Source: Limnohabitans sp. | GTDB lineage: Bacteria > Pseudomonadota > Gammaproteobacteria > Burkholderiales > Burkholderiaceae_C | DNA length: 64,000 bases | NCBI RefSeq assembly: GCF_017848645.1 | Contig: NZ_JAFEIF010000036.1 | Coordinates: forward strand, 1-64,000 | Reading direction: 5' to 3' | Part shown: positions 1 to 7,548 of the stretch, piece after piece | Layout of the letters: each line of letters starts with the position of its first letter | Position numbering within the stretch: the first letter of the stretch is position 1 | The notes under the pieces: generated by a model | Database searches by the model: none | What the model was told of the DNA's origin: nothing | Seen by the model: only the letters and a program-made list of their open reading frames with translations | Made by a program: the position numbers and the translations under genes

Positions 1-114
1 GGGGGCTGAAATTTCAAAATACGAAAAGAAAATCGGGCAAATCGTGAAGCGGGGCAACAGGGCCCCTCTGACGACGTGAGTATTTCAGCAGCCTGCTAGT
101 CAGGTGATTTATCA

Positions 115-954
115 TCAGAGCAACTCAGATGGGAGGGATAATTTGACTGAATCCAGAAGCAGTTTTCTTTTCGTTTGAATTTCGAAAGAGGGAGATGCGT
201 GTCTGCGATACACATAAAGGTAATCCAGAATCGCGTTGCTATCCTTGGCGCCGGTGCTGGAACCGCGTCTGTCTGTCGTGGCGTCGTCTACCTCGTAAAC
301 ATATGAGCAAGGCAGAGGCAAGTGAAAGGCCCATTGTCTTTTCAAGACTGCCAAAGTGAAGTCCCAGTCTTCATAGCCACGCATCGTGGTGTCGAATTCG
401 AGACCCTCTAGTATGTGACGAGAAAATAAGAAGCACGACATGTGAACCTGATTTTTTATGAATACTTCCTCGTTTAAAGCTTGGCTTAAATCCAAGTTGA
501 CTTCACCCAACTTGATGGGGCCTGTCGCGGGACGACTTTCCTTGATCACTGTGCAATTGAAATAACACACTGAATTTAGGACTGGCGGCATCCCTTTAAA
601 TAAGGCTTCTAAAAATCCAGGTTGCCAAGCATCGTCATCGTCGAGCAACATCACAAATTGACCGCTCGCCAGTTTTAAAGCAAGGTTTCTGCTTGCCGAT
701 GGACCAGCTACACCGTTTCTGCGGATATAGATGTCTCGAGTTCCTAGCAGGTCAGTGCAAACTTGGTCTGTTGCAGGGTCCTGCGCATCGGACACCACGA
801 TGATTTCCGTCCGGTCTCGATGCGCTTGTGCATTCAGCGATTCAAGAGCACGTCGTAGAAGTACTGGTCGTAAATGGGTAGGAATGATGATTGTGATGAT
901 GGGCAGACCCATTGCTGAGAACTGGGACAAAGTGGGTATAAATTCAAAGCTCAT
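115..954 (-). CDS. Family 2 glycosyltransferase
   Basis: A GT-A fold family 2 glycosyltransferase, expected to move a sugar from a nucleotide-sugar to an unknown acceptor in the cytoplasm. The protein shows the family's N-terminal strand and loop (IITIIIPTHLRP, about residues 19-30), a DDDD nucleotide/metal motif (LLDDDDAW, 103-110) and a YEDWDF segment (194-199) fitting the catalytic acidic region. The start lies 1 bp after the stop of the upstream methyltransferase, so the two are probably translationally coupled; an internal Met at residue 15 is an alternative start. The gene is AT-richer than the flagellar operon (20 of 60 bases are G/C at 421-480). Its place beside fliB and the flagellins suggests flagellin glycan synthesis, but that is inference; a surface-polysaccharide role is equally open. 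Confidence 0.85.
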   Translation of the reverse strand: MSFEFIPTLSQFSAMGLPIITIIIPTHLRPVLLRRALESLNAQAHRDRTEIIVVSDAQDPATDQVCTDLLGTRDIYIRRNGVAGPSASRNLALKLASGQFVMLLDDDDAWQPGFLEALFKGMPPVLNSVCYFNCTVIKESRPATGPIKLGEVNLDLSQALNEEVFIKNQVHMSCFLFSRHILEGLEFDTTMRGYEDWDFTLAVLKRQWAFHLPLPCSYVYEVDDATTDRRGSSTGAKDSNAILDYLYVYRRHASPSFEIQTKRKLLLDSVKLSLPSELL

Positions 955-955
955 C

Positions 956-1600
956 TCATAATCCTGGGGTTTGAGGCTTTGTGCACTCGAGACAGAGCGT
1001 TTCCATGATCCTTAGGGGTTTCATCGGTTCAATGGTCTGGATGTCTTCGAGCGTGCTGTCTGCATAAAGGGTTCGCTTGACATCCACGAATCCGACGTGC
1101 TCCACCAGCCACGTCAGTGATTCGAAATCGTAACCACATTTGTGTTCGTGGTTATGTAACATTCCCATGAATATTGAAGCATTGGACACATAAATTTTAG
1201 GGTCAAGTACCTTGCGGTATTCCTCAAAGAAAAAGCGATTTTTATTGACGTATGCGTTGATCCAGATTTCGAGATCTGGTACCAAGACGCGCATTCGTGC
1301 ACCGGGCGCGAGTACTCGATAGCACTCTTTTATGAAGCTAATTCCATCCACGTAAGAAAGGTGCTCCAGCAAATGGGAGTGATACACCAGATCTAGTGAG
1401 TCGTCCTCTGCAGGAATGCCATGGCGCAAATCAAAATTGAGCATGTAAGTGCCTTGAGTGCCATTGAGGTCCTTGTAAATGACGCCTTCTCCGAGATGCT
1501 GCCAAAAACCTATGTTTAAATATCCTGGATAAAAATCTGTTCCGCATCCAAGGTTGTATTTCTTGAAGGTTTGACACAGTTCTTTAAGTGTTTGATTCAT
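956..1600 (-). CDS. Class I SAM-dependent methyltransferase
   Basis: Predicted SAM-dependent methyltransferase of 214 residues. The SAM-binding motif I is degenerate but recognisable (YNLGCGTDFYPGYLNI, residues 15-30), followed by an acidic segment and the post-motif SLDLVYHSHLLEHL, then CYRVLAPGARMRVLVPD, a sequence typical of small methyltransferases in polysaccharide and flagellin-glycan loci. GGAG six bases before the ATG supports this start. It is followed after 1 bp by the glycosyltransferase, so the pair forms an operon. A sugar or sugar-peptide substrate is likely given the neighbour, but no substrate can be read from the sequence. Codon use is more AT-rich than in the flg genes, hinting at separate ancestry. 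Confidence 0.82.
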   Translation of the reverse strand: MNQTLKELCQTFKKYNLGCGTDFYPGYLNIGFWQHLGEGVIYKDLNGTQGTYMLNFDLRHGIPAEDDSLDLVYHSHLLEHLSYVDGISFIKECYRVLAPGARMRVLVPDLEIWINAYVNKNRFFFEEYRKVLDPKIYVSNASIFMGMLHNHEHKCGYDFESLTWLVEHVGFVDVKRTLYADSTLEDIQTIEPMKPLRIMETLCLECTKPQTPGL

Positions 1601-1696
1601 TTTTTACTCCATTAATGGTTTTCAATTGATTCAACATACTCCAGCTCGCTGGCTGAGAGTTAGGTTTTTTTTGTCGCAATTGTTAGTTTTTCTGCT

Positions 1697-1771
1697 TTAT
1701 CCTGGCTTGCGTTGGAGAGTCACGATTTGTAAAACATTTTGGCTTAGAGGGCGGGGGGCGGCGTGCATCAT
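1697..1771 (-). CDS. Possible 24-residue leader peptide
   Basis: A short ORF, absent from the track because of its length, beginning with two consecutive ATGs and ending at TAA 97 bases before the methyltransferase start. AAGGAG lies five bases before the first ATG, a better ribosome-binding site than most genes here have. The predicted peptide (start MMHAAPRPLS) has no recognisable domain. It may be a translated leader controlling the downstream pair, a small protein, or chance. The evidence is only the Shine-Dalgarno and position. Confidence 0.3.
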   Translation of the reverse strand: MMHAAPRPLSQNVLQIVTLQRKPG

Positions 1772-1936
1772 GGGTGCTCCTTGATTGGATATGAAACGGT
1801 AAAATTTTGCCGCTCCATTCGGTCAATACGCACATAAGCAGAAAACATGCCCAATTCAGTGATGTCGCAAGCTCGCTCAGGTTGTTCTGAATAAATCACC
1901 ACAGACGATGACGAATGTCGGCCTTTTGACGATTAC

Positions 1937-1953
1937 ATGGCCCAATAATTGCT
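1937..1953 (+). promoter_or_regulatory. Sigma-54-like promoter, fliB
   Basis: ATGGCCCAATAATTGCT has GG and GC at the required 10-nt separation and matches 11 of 14 constrained positions of the consensus YTGGCACGrNNNTTGCW. The predicted transcript would start about 20 bases before the fliB ATG. GG-N10-GC matches occur by chance, so this is tentative and leans on the full-consensus site at flgB. Confidence 0.4.
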
Positions 1954-1984
1954 TGGTGGTCCTCATTGATCACAGAGGCAGGAC

Positions 1985-3223
1985 ATGAGCAGCATTCATC
2001 TAACCAAAACAGTCCAATCCGTTCAACCCCGTTATGTCGGGCGTTTTTCATGCACAGGCTCAGCCTGTGAAGACACCTGTTGTTCAGGCTGGACGGTGGT
2101 GATTGATAAAAAAACCTTCAATGCCTATCGGCAAACCAAGCAGCCATTGCTCATGGAGCGGATGGCCACTCAGGTCAAGAGGATCAGGAGTCTGTCCAGT
2201 GATGTGAAATACGCCCGCATAGAAATGCAGGCTGAAACCCGAGATTGCCCTTTTCTGGAAGAAAGGCTGTGCAGTGTTCAGCGCGAATTGGGTGAGGACA
2301 AGCTATCGGACACATGTGCCACCTACCCGCGCAAAAGCCGCGTGTTGGGAGGGCAGCATCAACAAGCTTTGACTTTGTCCTGCCCAGAGGCGGCCAGGTT
2401 GGCACTTTTGGCACCGGATGCGATGGATTTCGTTGAGGTTTCTGGCAAGGTTCGTGTCGAGTCTGTGATCCAAATTCGCAGCAAGCAAGGCTTGTCGCCT
2501 GAAATGATGGAGTCGGTCAGCCTCTTTTGTTTGAAATTGATGAAAGTCAGCAGTCTGTCGCTTTGGCAGAAACTGGCCGCCTTGGGCGTTTTCATTGAGC
2601 TATTGACGGCAAGTTTGAAACGAGGCGGTCATGCAGGCGTGCCTGCTTTGTTGAAAGATTTCGATACGATGGTGTCAACGGGGGGCATTGCTGATGCCTT
2701 GTCGGCGATGTTGCCAGACTATGCCGTTCAGGCCACCGCCTTTTCGGGCTTGTGGCAAATCAAGACCAGTCGAAAGAACTCGGCGGTTCAGCGGTCTGTG
2801 CAGGCCATGGTTGCCAAAGGATTGGGCGCAGACCCCGTCACCAACCTGGTGACGCAGCAGCAATTGATTGACAACTACCGCTCTGGTGTTCAACGCTTGC
2901 CCGAGGCTCTAAAGCAGGCGCCCTACTTGTTGGAAAATTTCCTGTTGAATGAAATGTTCAGTGAAGGATTTCCTTTTGCCGAGGCAAGCCCTTATGAGCA
3001 TTTCCTGAAACTCGTGACTCAGTTTGGTTTGCTTCGGTTCATGTTGGCCGTGCAATGCAATGATGATGCCAAGTTGCCCGATGCTGAGCAGATGGCTCGT
3101 ACAGTTCAAGTTTTTAGCCGGAAATACCAACACGACGCAGACTTTGCCAAGCGCGTCAATGGCGCTTTGAAAAATTCTGGTTGGGATGCCCTGGAAAAAG
3201 TTTATCGGTTTTTGCGCACCTGA
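1985..3223 (+). CDS. fliB: Flagellin lysine-N-methylase FliB
   Basis: FliB methylates lysine side chains on the outer face of flagellin. The 412-residue protein opens with the family's cysteine signature (CTGSACEDTCCSGW, Cys23, 28, 32, 33), followed by further cysteines in DCPFLEERLC and SDTCATYPR, together resembling a metal or Fe-S centre. The length fits the family. The start is supported by a purine-rich GAGGCAGG upstream. The gene converges on the flagellin at 3288-4124, the usual genomic company of fliB. A sigma-54-like site precedes it, whereas one flagellin has a sigma-28 site, so the enzyme may be made earlier than its substrate. The methyltransferase and glycosyltransferase beyond it suggest flagellin here may carry more than one modification. 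Confidence 0.88.
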   Translation: MSSIHLTKTVQSVQPRYVGRFSCTGSACEDTCCSGWTVVIDKKTFNAYRQTKQPLLMERMATQVKRIRSLSSDVKYARIEMQAETRDCPFLEERLCSVQRELGEDKLSDTCATYPRKSRVLGGQHQQALTLSCPEAARLALLAPDAMDFVEVSGKVRVESVIQIRSKQGLSPEMMESVSLFCLKLMKVSSLSLWQKLAALGVFIELLTASLKRGGHAGVPALLKDFDTMVSTGGIADALSAMLPDYAVQATAFSGLWQIKTSRKNSAVQRSVQAMVAKGLGADPVTNLVTQQQLIDNYRSGVQRLPEALKQAPYLLENFLLNEMFSEGFPFAEASPYEHFLKLVTQFGLLRFMLAVQCNDDAKLPDAEQMARTVQVFSRKYQHDADFAKRVNGALKNSGWDALEKVYRFLRT

Positions 3224-3287
3224 TCACCGAGCAAGAAAGCGGTATCGCGGCGCGTGGCAACAACACCGGATGGCTGCTCAGTCCCGT

Positions 3288-4124
3288 TTAGCTGAGCAAA
3301 GCCAGTACGTAGTAAGGTTGCTGGTTGGCCTGCGACAGCATGGCTGTGCCAGCTTGGTTCATGATCATGCTGCGGGCTAATTCGGCTGTGGCTTGAGCGT
3401 AATCGGTGTCCATGATCCGACTGCGCGAGGCGCTGGTGTTCATGGATACATTGCTGGCGTTGTTGGCTGCATAGGCCAGACGATTCATCATCGCGCCCCA
3501 TTCGCTGCGCTCGCCGTCGATCTGCACCATGGCCTTGTCGATCAGGTCGATGGCGGCTGTGGCCTTGACTCGGGTATCAATGGCTGCCGTGTTGGCCAAT
3601 GCTGCAGCCACATCGGCGCTGTTCATTTCGGCCAGCGGCAAGGCGATGGAGTCGCTGCTGCTGGGCCCCACATGAAATTTCACCACCCCTAAGGTGCCGG
3701 CTTCTCCTTTGAGCAGCTTCATGCCGTTCCAACTGGTGTTTGTGACCGTGTTGGCAGTTTGTTGCTGCAGCTGCAAAAACTCTGCTTGGAGGGAGTCGCG
3801 TTCGCTTTGCCCGTTGGTGTCGTTGGCGGATTGGATGGCCAATTCCCGCATGCGCACCAACATGCTGGTCATTTCGCTGGTGGCCCCATCGGCTGTTTGC
3901 AACATGGAGATGCCATCGTTGGAGTTGCGCACAGCCATGTCGAGGCCCCGAATTTGGGCCGTCATTTTGTTGCCAATGGCCAAGCCGGCCGCATCGTCGC
4001 CAGCAGAGTTGATGCGCTGACCTGTGGCCAATTGAGCCGTCGACTTGTCCGTGGCCCGCTGATTGACGACAAGCGCTTGCTGGGCGGCAAGGGACTTGAC
4101 GTTGGTGTTAACGACGGTACTCAT
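3288..4124 (-). CDS. fliC: Flagellin (first copy)
   Basis: Filament subunit exported through the flagellar type III apparatus. The conserved D0/D1 helices are present at both ends (N-terminal STVVNTNVKSLAAQQAL and GQRINSAGDDAAGLAI; C-terminal SRSRIMDTDYAQATAELAR). At 278 residues it has only a small central outer domain. The C-terminus reads QQPYYVLALLS, departing from the more usual QxPQSVLxLL seen in its neighbour, so polymerisation behaviour may differ. AGGAG seven bases before ATG supports the start. I found no sigma-28 promoter in the 156-bp gap upstream, unlike the second flagellin, and a terminator hairpin lies in that gap, so this copy may be a minor flagellin expressed by read-through or an unrecognised promoter. 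It converges on fliB. Confidence 0.93.
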   Translation of the reverse strand: MSTVVNTNVKSLAAQQALVVNQRATDKSTAQLATGQRINSAGDDAAGLAIGNKMTAQIRGLDMAVRNSNDGISMLQTADGATSEMTSMLVRMRELAIQSANDTNGQSERDSLQAEFLQLQQQTANTVTNTSWNGMKLLKGEAGTLGVVKFHVGPSSSDSIALPLAEMNSADVAAALANTAAIDTRVKATAAIDLIDKAMVQIDGERSEWGAMMNRLAYAANNASNVSMNTSASRSRIMDTDYAQATAELARSMIMNQAGTAMLSQANQQPYYVLALLS

Positions 4125-4230
4125 GGAGGGGCTCCTGAAAAAGGCGGGCGGCCTTGCGGTGAGTGGCGTCTCGGTTTTTGGTCATCGTGTCGCAGCCGCA
4201 AAGTATTCGTGATCGGTTTGAACCCTTACG

Positions 4231-4256
4231 GCAAAAAGCCCGGATGGGCCTTTTGC
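4231..4256 (-). terminator. Terminator hairpin after second flagellin
   Basis: An inverted repeat with 11-base arms and one mismatch (GCAAAAGGCCC / GGGCTTTTTGC on the minus strand, 4-base loop) lies 25 bases beyond the stop of the 4281-5129 flagellin. A T run forms part of the 3' arm. It would end most flagellin transcripts before the next flagellin gene. Confidence 0.65.
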
Positions 4257-4280
4257 TCGTGCGGTTGCTCAAAGCGTCGT

Positions 4281-5129
4281 TTAACGCAGCAAAGACATCA
4301 CTGACTGTGGCGCTTGGTTGGCTTGAGCCAACATGGCGGTCGCAGCTTGCGAGATGATCTGCGTGCGGGCCAGCTCGGTGGTGGTTGCTGCGTAATCCGT
4401 GTCCAGAATTCGACTGCGCGAGGCGGCTGTATTTTGAGAAATATTGGCCAGGTTGTCAGCAGCGTAATTCAAGCGGTTGATGGTGGCACCGTAAGTAGAG
4501 CGCTCAGCATCGACCAATTTCAAAGCAGCGTCAATAGAGTCAATCGCTTTTGTTGCGTCGACTTGTGTGTCAACTTTCAGCGCGTCAACTTTAAGTGCAG
4601 CCGCATCCATGCCTTGTGCAGAGAAGTCAATTTCAATCAAAGCAGATGCACCCGTATTGGCGCTGACATGCAGTTGAGCCTTGCCAGCAGTTCCCACTTC
4701 GCTCGCGGCAGTGGATTTGAAAATTTGCATACCGTTCCACTGTGTGTTGTCGGCGATGCGTGTGATCTCTTCGGAGAGGGCGGTGACTTCAGATTGCAGG
4801 GCCGTGCGGTCATCGGTTGTGTTGGTGTCGGTAGCGGCCTGAACAGAAAGTTCACGCATGCGCTGCATCATGTTGGTGATTTCTTTGGTTGCGCCATCTG
4901 CTGTTTGGATCAAAGAAATACCATCGTTGGCATTTCGGACCGCTTGATTGAGACCGCGGACCTGGGCTGTCATTTTGTTGCTGATGGCCAAACCAGCGGC
5001 ATCATCGGCAGAGCTGTTGATGCGGCTGCCTGTTGACAGTTGTTCCATCGACTTGCTCAGGCTGCGGCTGTTAACCGTCAACGCATTTTGTGCGATGGTG
5101 GATTTGATGTTGGTGTTGATAACGGACAT
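4281..5129 (-). CDS. fliC: Flagellin (second copy, likely major)
   Basis: Filament subunit, 282 residues, with canonical D0/D1 ends (SVINTNIKSTIAQNAL, STGSRINSSADDAAGLAI; C-terminal SRSRILDTDYAATTTELAR and NQAPQSVMSLLR) and a small central domain containing several lysines that could be FliB targets. AAGGAG seven bases before the ATG supports the start. A sigma-28 promoter about 100 bases upstream and a terminator behind it make this a self-contained late gene. The untranslated leader contains an inverted repeat (GGCAGG/CCTGCC at 5164-5192) just before the ribosome-binding site, which could affect translation. It clearly differs from the first flagellin, so the two are not a recent duplication. 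Confidence 0.95.
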   Translation of the reverse strand: MSVINTNIKSTIAQNALTVNSRSLSKSMEQLSTGSRINSSADDAAGLAISNKMTAQVRGLNQAVRNANDGISLIQTADGATKEITNMMQRMRELSVQAATDTNTTDDRTALQSEVTALSEEITRIADNTQWNGMQIFKSTAASEVGTAGKAQLHVSANTGASALIEIDFSAQGMDAAALKVDALKVDTQVDATKAIDSIDAALKLVDAERSTYGATINRLNYAADNLANISQNTAASRSRILDTDYAATTTELARTQIISQAATAMLAQANQAPQSVMSLLR

Positions 5130-5234
5130 GGTCTAACTCCTTGGAGATTTATTTCAAAAGGTTGGCAGGGACCCGAAGGGAGTAGACCTGCCTGGTTTTT
5201 ACAGAAAATCTGAAGTGAATCTCTGTTACTTGAT

Positions 5235-5261
5235 GATTCGGAAGCAGTACAAAAAGCTTTA
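5235..5261 (-). promoter_or_regulatory. Sigma-28 promoter, second flagellin
   Basis: The minus strand reads TAAAGCTT, an 11-base spacer, then TCCGAATC, close to the FliA consensus TAAAGTTT-N11-GCCGATAA. The predicted transcript starts about 100 bases before the flagellin ATG. Confidence 0.75.
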
Positions 5262-5287
5262 GGGCTGGTTGCACTTTTTTTAAGATT

Positions 5288-5659
5288 TCAGGACTTCTCG
5301 TCCTTGAACAAGCCCTTCATGTTCTCCAGGTTGTTGGCGACGCGCAAAGCGACCTCACTGGGGATTTGGCGCACCACTTCACCGCTTTCGCGACTTTTAA
5401 CGGTGACCACAATTTTGTTGGCGACATCGTCCACCCGGAAGCTCAGATCGCGGCTGTTGCGGCGCATTTGTTGGTTCAAAACTTCCGTCGCCTCTTCCAA
5501 TGTGCGGCGGACTTGCTCGGGGTCAGACCGGCTCTCGGCTGCAGTCTTGGTTTCGACGGGGACTGGCGGGCGGACCTGCATATCCACAGGCAGCGCTACA
5601 GGCTTGGGGACTGGTTCCCCCGGGACGCGTGCTGCGTTGGCTTGAATGTCATTGCTCAT
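5288..5659 (-). CDS. flaG: Flagellar protein FlaG
   Basis: FlaG-family protein of 123 residues, associated with filament length or assembly in several Proteobacteria. The conserved C-terminal half is clear (LNQQMRRNSRDLSFRVDD, then IVVTVKSRESGEVVRQIPSE and a final helix); the N-terminal half is a proline-rich linker. The track ORF begins 16 codons earlier, but the internal ATG at 5659 with AAGGAC upstream gives the family's usual length. It lies between fliD and the flagellin and has its own sigma-28 promoter about 75 bases from the start, placing it with the late genes. Confidence 0.88.
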   Translation of the reverse strand: MSNDIQANAARVPGEPVPKPVALPVDMQVRPPVPVETKTAAESRSDPEQVRRTLEEATEVLNQQMRRNSRDLSFRVDDVANKIVVTVKSRESGEVVRQIPSEVALRVANNLENMKGLFKDEKS

Positions 5660-5746
5660 GGCTTGTCCTTGGTCTTGTCCCCGCTGACAGAACTGGCGAA
5701 TGGTCAACCGCCTGAGCGGATGACCAAAAGGGGATGTCGTGACTAG

Positions 5747-5773
5747 GATTCGGCCGAGGCGAGCAGAACTTGA
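5747..5773 (-). promoter_or_regulatory. Sigma-28 promoter, flaG
   Basis: The minus strand reads TCAAGTTC, an 11-base spacer, then GCCGAATC. The -10 is nearly the same as that of the second flagellin and the -35 is identical to that of flgM, so the sites support each other. Confidence 0.78.
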
Positions 5774-5784
5774 GGGTTTTTTGT

Positions 5785-5833
5785 AAAAAACGGCAAAAAA
5801 CAGCCGAAATCTGAATTTGGTGATGAAATTCAG
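5785..5833 (-). terminator. Tandem hairpins after fliD
   Basis: Sixteen bases beyond the fliD stop is a perfect 8-bp inverted repeat (CTGAATTT/AAATTCAG, 7-base loop, 5811-5833), followed by a small CGGC/GCCG hairpin and a run of six T on the minus strand (5785-5806). Together they make a plausible terminator separating fliD from flaG. Confidence 0.5.
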
Positions 5834-5849
5834 TCGGATTGAGGCGTTA

Positions 5850-7466
5850 TCAGCCGGTGTACGCCTTCATCATGCCTGCAAAGGTGCCTTTGAGTCCTTC
5901 GCGCATGCTGTTGCTGCTGCCGACGATGTTTTCCATGATGCTGAACTGGTTTGTATAACGGAGCATGAGTTTTTCCATGCGCTTTTCCAACTCTGACAGC
6001 TCTTCTTTGTACTTTGTGATTTGTTTGGTCGCGTTTTGGCTTTGGGTGTCGATCAGCCCGGTCGACAGCAGCATTTTTTCGATGCGGTTGATGGCGCCGC
6101 CTGCCAAGCCCGCTGGAGCAGTGCTGTATATGCTTTGGTTGTTGGTGCCAGCGCTGAACATGGTGGACACTTCGCCAAATTTATTTTGCAGAGCGTTGTC
6201 CAGCTTGGTCTCGTCGAGCGTGAGTTTTCCGAATCGGTCAATGCTCAGACCCACATCACGGGCCGCTTTGATGCTGGTGCCCGGGGTGCTGGAGTTGTTG
6301 ATGATGAAGCCCCGCACTTGAGAGCGAACCGATTGCAGCAGACTCTCGCCAGCCAGCACACCGCCGAATTCTTCGACTTCACTTTTGCTGTCACCCAGAA
6401 TTTTCAGGGTTTCTTCAAACTCGTTGTAGGCAGTGACCAAGCCCCTGATGTTGTCTTTGATCCCTGTGGTGTTGCGGTTCAGGTCCAGTCGCGCGGGGCC
6501 CGAGGTTTTGCTGTACAGGTCCAGCGTGACACCTTCGATCACGTCGCTGATGTTGTTGCTGCTTCGGGTGATTTCGAGGCCGTTCACACTGAAGCGTGCG
6601 TCGGTGGCGTCCTCCAGTGATTGATTAAAGAGCGGACTCTGAACAGGTTTGTTCGCAATCAAGGAGACTGTTCCATCGGGCCTTGTTGAGCCGACTGGCA
6701 GGACCCACTTTCCATCGCTGTCTTTGACCAGTGCCAAAGATTGCGTGGTGTTGTCGGCCATTAAGAAACTGGCGGTAACGGAGGTGGTGCTTGCTTCTGC
6801 GCTCACCACAAGAGGATCTGGCGTATCCGTTTGAATGGTGGCTGTGCTTGATGTGGTGCCGCTCATCGTGAAGCGATTGGCAAAACCCGTTTGGCCAGAC
6901 AGCACGATTTGGTGACCGCTGCCCGTGTTGATCAATTGGGCGTTCACGCCAAGTTTGGCACCATTGATGGCGCTCACAACATCGGCGGGAGTGGCCGCTC
7001 TGGCGACGCCATTGACTTGAGGGGCAACAAGAATGGGTTGAGCGGTGCCACCGGCAATGGAAAGATTGAGCGTGAAGGGGTTGCCGCTGTTGAGTGGGGT
7101 GTTCCGCTCCGGGAAAACGCTGCTGGCCGTGCGTTGCTCCAACGCCGTTTGCTGCACTTCAATGCTGTAGCTGCCAGCCTCGGCTGTGGTGCTGGCGGTG
7201 ATGCCGAATGATCCGGGCTGGGTGTTGGCCGGTTGTATCGAGCTGAAGTCGCTGGCGTCGTTGAGTTTGCCAAAGGCGGTTTTGAGCGTCGACAGGGCGT
7301 ATTTGACGGCGCTGTAACCCGTGATCTTGCCCTCGGACTTGGCGATTTGGGCTTCGATGCGTTCTTTGCGGGGCGTTTTTTCGGCGTCCACCAGGCTCTG
7401 GGCCAAGCTTTTCACATCGATGCCGGAGCCGGCGCCGAGGGTGTTGACAATGCTGCTGGTGGACAT
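5850..7466 (-). CDS. fliD: Flagellar filament cap FliD
   Basis: FliD (HAP2) caps the growing filament and guides flagellin insertion outside the cell. The 538-residue protein has the conserved N-terminus (GAGSGIDVKSLAQSLVDAEK) and the C-terminal coiled-coil region (KQITKYKEELSELEKRMEKLMLRYTNQFSIMENIVG), with a variable middle containing flagellin-hook IN-like segments. It is somewhat longer than the 468 residues of the E. coli protein. A strong sigma-28 promoter sits about 40 bases upstream. No clear Shine-Dalgarno is visible before the ATG, which is unusual for so abundant a class of gene. It follows flgL on the same strand. Confidence 0.94.
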   Translation of the reverse strand: MSTSSIVNTLGAGSGIDVKSLAQSLVDAEKTPRKERIEAQIAKSEGKITGYSAVKYALSTLKTAFGKLNDASDFSSIQPANTQPGSFGITASTTAEAGSYSIEVQQTALEQRTASSVFPERNTPLNSGNPFTLNLSIAGGTAQPILVAPQVNGVARAATPADVVSAINGAKLGVNAQLINTGSGHQIVLSGQTGFANRFTMSGTTSSTATIQTDTPDPLVVSAEASTTSVTASFLMADNTTQSLALVKDSDGKWVLPVGSTRPDGTVSLIANKPVQSPLFNQSLEDATDARFSVNGLEITRSSNNISDVIEGVTLDLYSKTSGPARLDLNRNTTGIKDNIRGLVTAYNEFEETLKILGDSKSEVEEFGGVLAGESLLQSVRSQVRGFIINNSSTPGTSIKAARDVGLSIDRFGKLTLDETKLDNALQNKFGEVSTMFSAGTNNQSIYSTAPAGLAGGAINRIEKMLLSTGLIDTQSQNATKQITKYKEELSELEKRMEKLMLRYTNQFSIMENIVGSSNSMREGLKGTFAGMMKAYTG

Positions 7467-7507
7467 GGGTGGGTTTTTCTGTGGAGGAAAAGAGGTTCTC
7501 GACTCAG

Positions 7508-7534
7508 GTATCGGCGGCGGGCCTCAAAACTTGA
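7508..7534 (-). promoter_or_regulatory. Sigma-28 promoter, fliD
   Basis: TCAAGTTT, 11-base spacer, GCCGATAC on the minus strand: seven of eight bases match the FliA -10 GCCGATAA, and the -35 is the TCAAGTTT variant. It lies in the 82-bp gap between flgL and fliD, with the expected start about 35 bases before fliD. Confidence 0.82.
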
Positions 7535-7548
7535 GCCGGGGCGCTCCA

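Larger units (their letters stand above)
1601..1984. other. Intergenic region between methyltransferase and fliB
   Basis: This 384-bp AT-rich gap separates the divergent methyltransferase operon and fliB. It holds a 24-codon ORF with a strong ribosome-binding site on the minus strand (listed separately) and a sigma-54-like site for fliB at 1937-1953 (listed separately). A weaker GG-N10-GC site on the minus strand at 1837-1853 (TGGGCATG-N4-CTGCT) could serve the methyltransferase operon, matching 10 of 14 constrained consensus positions. No sigma-28 motif was found here. Confidence 0.5.

Noticed and set aside
1-114. Left-edge sequence beyond the glycosyltransferase stop
   Set aside because: No ORF or clear terminator; an 8-bp GCTGAAAT/ATTTCAGC pair about 80 bases apart is too weak to interpret.
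3275-3296. GCTCAG/CTGAGC inverted repeat at the fliB-flagellin junction
   Set aside because: Six-base arms, no T run, and it overlaps the flagellin stop codon; too weak to call a terminator.
4125-4230. Possible sigma-28 site for the first flagellin (ACCGATCA on the minus strand)
   Set aside because: No TAAAG/TCAAG box lies 11 bases upstream, so the match is only a partial -10.
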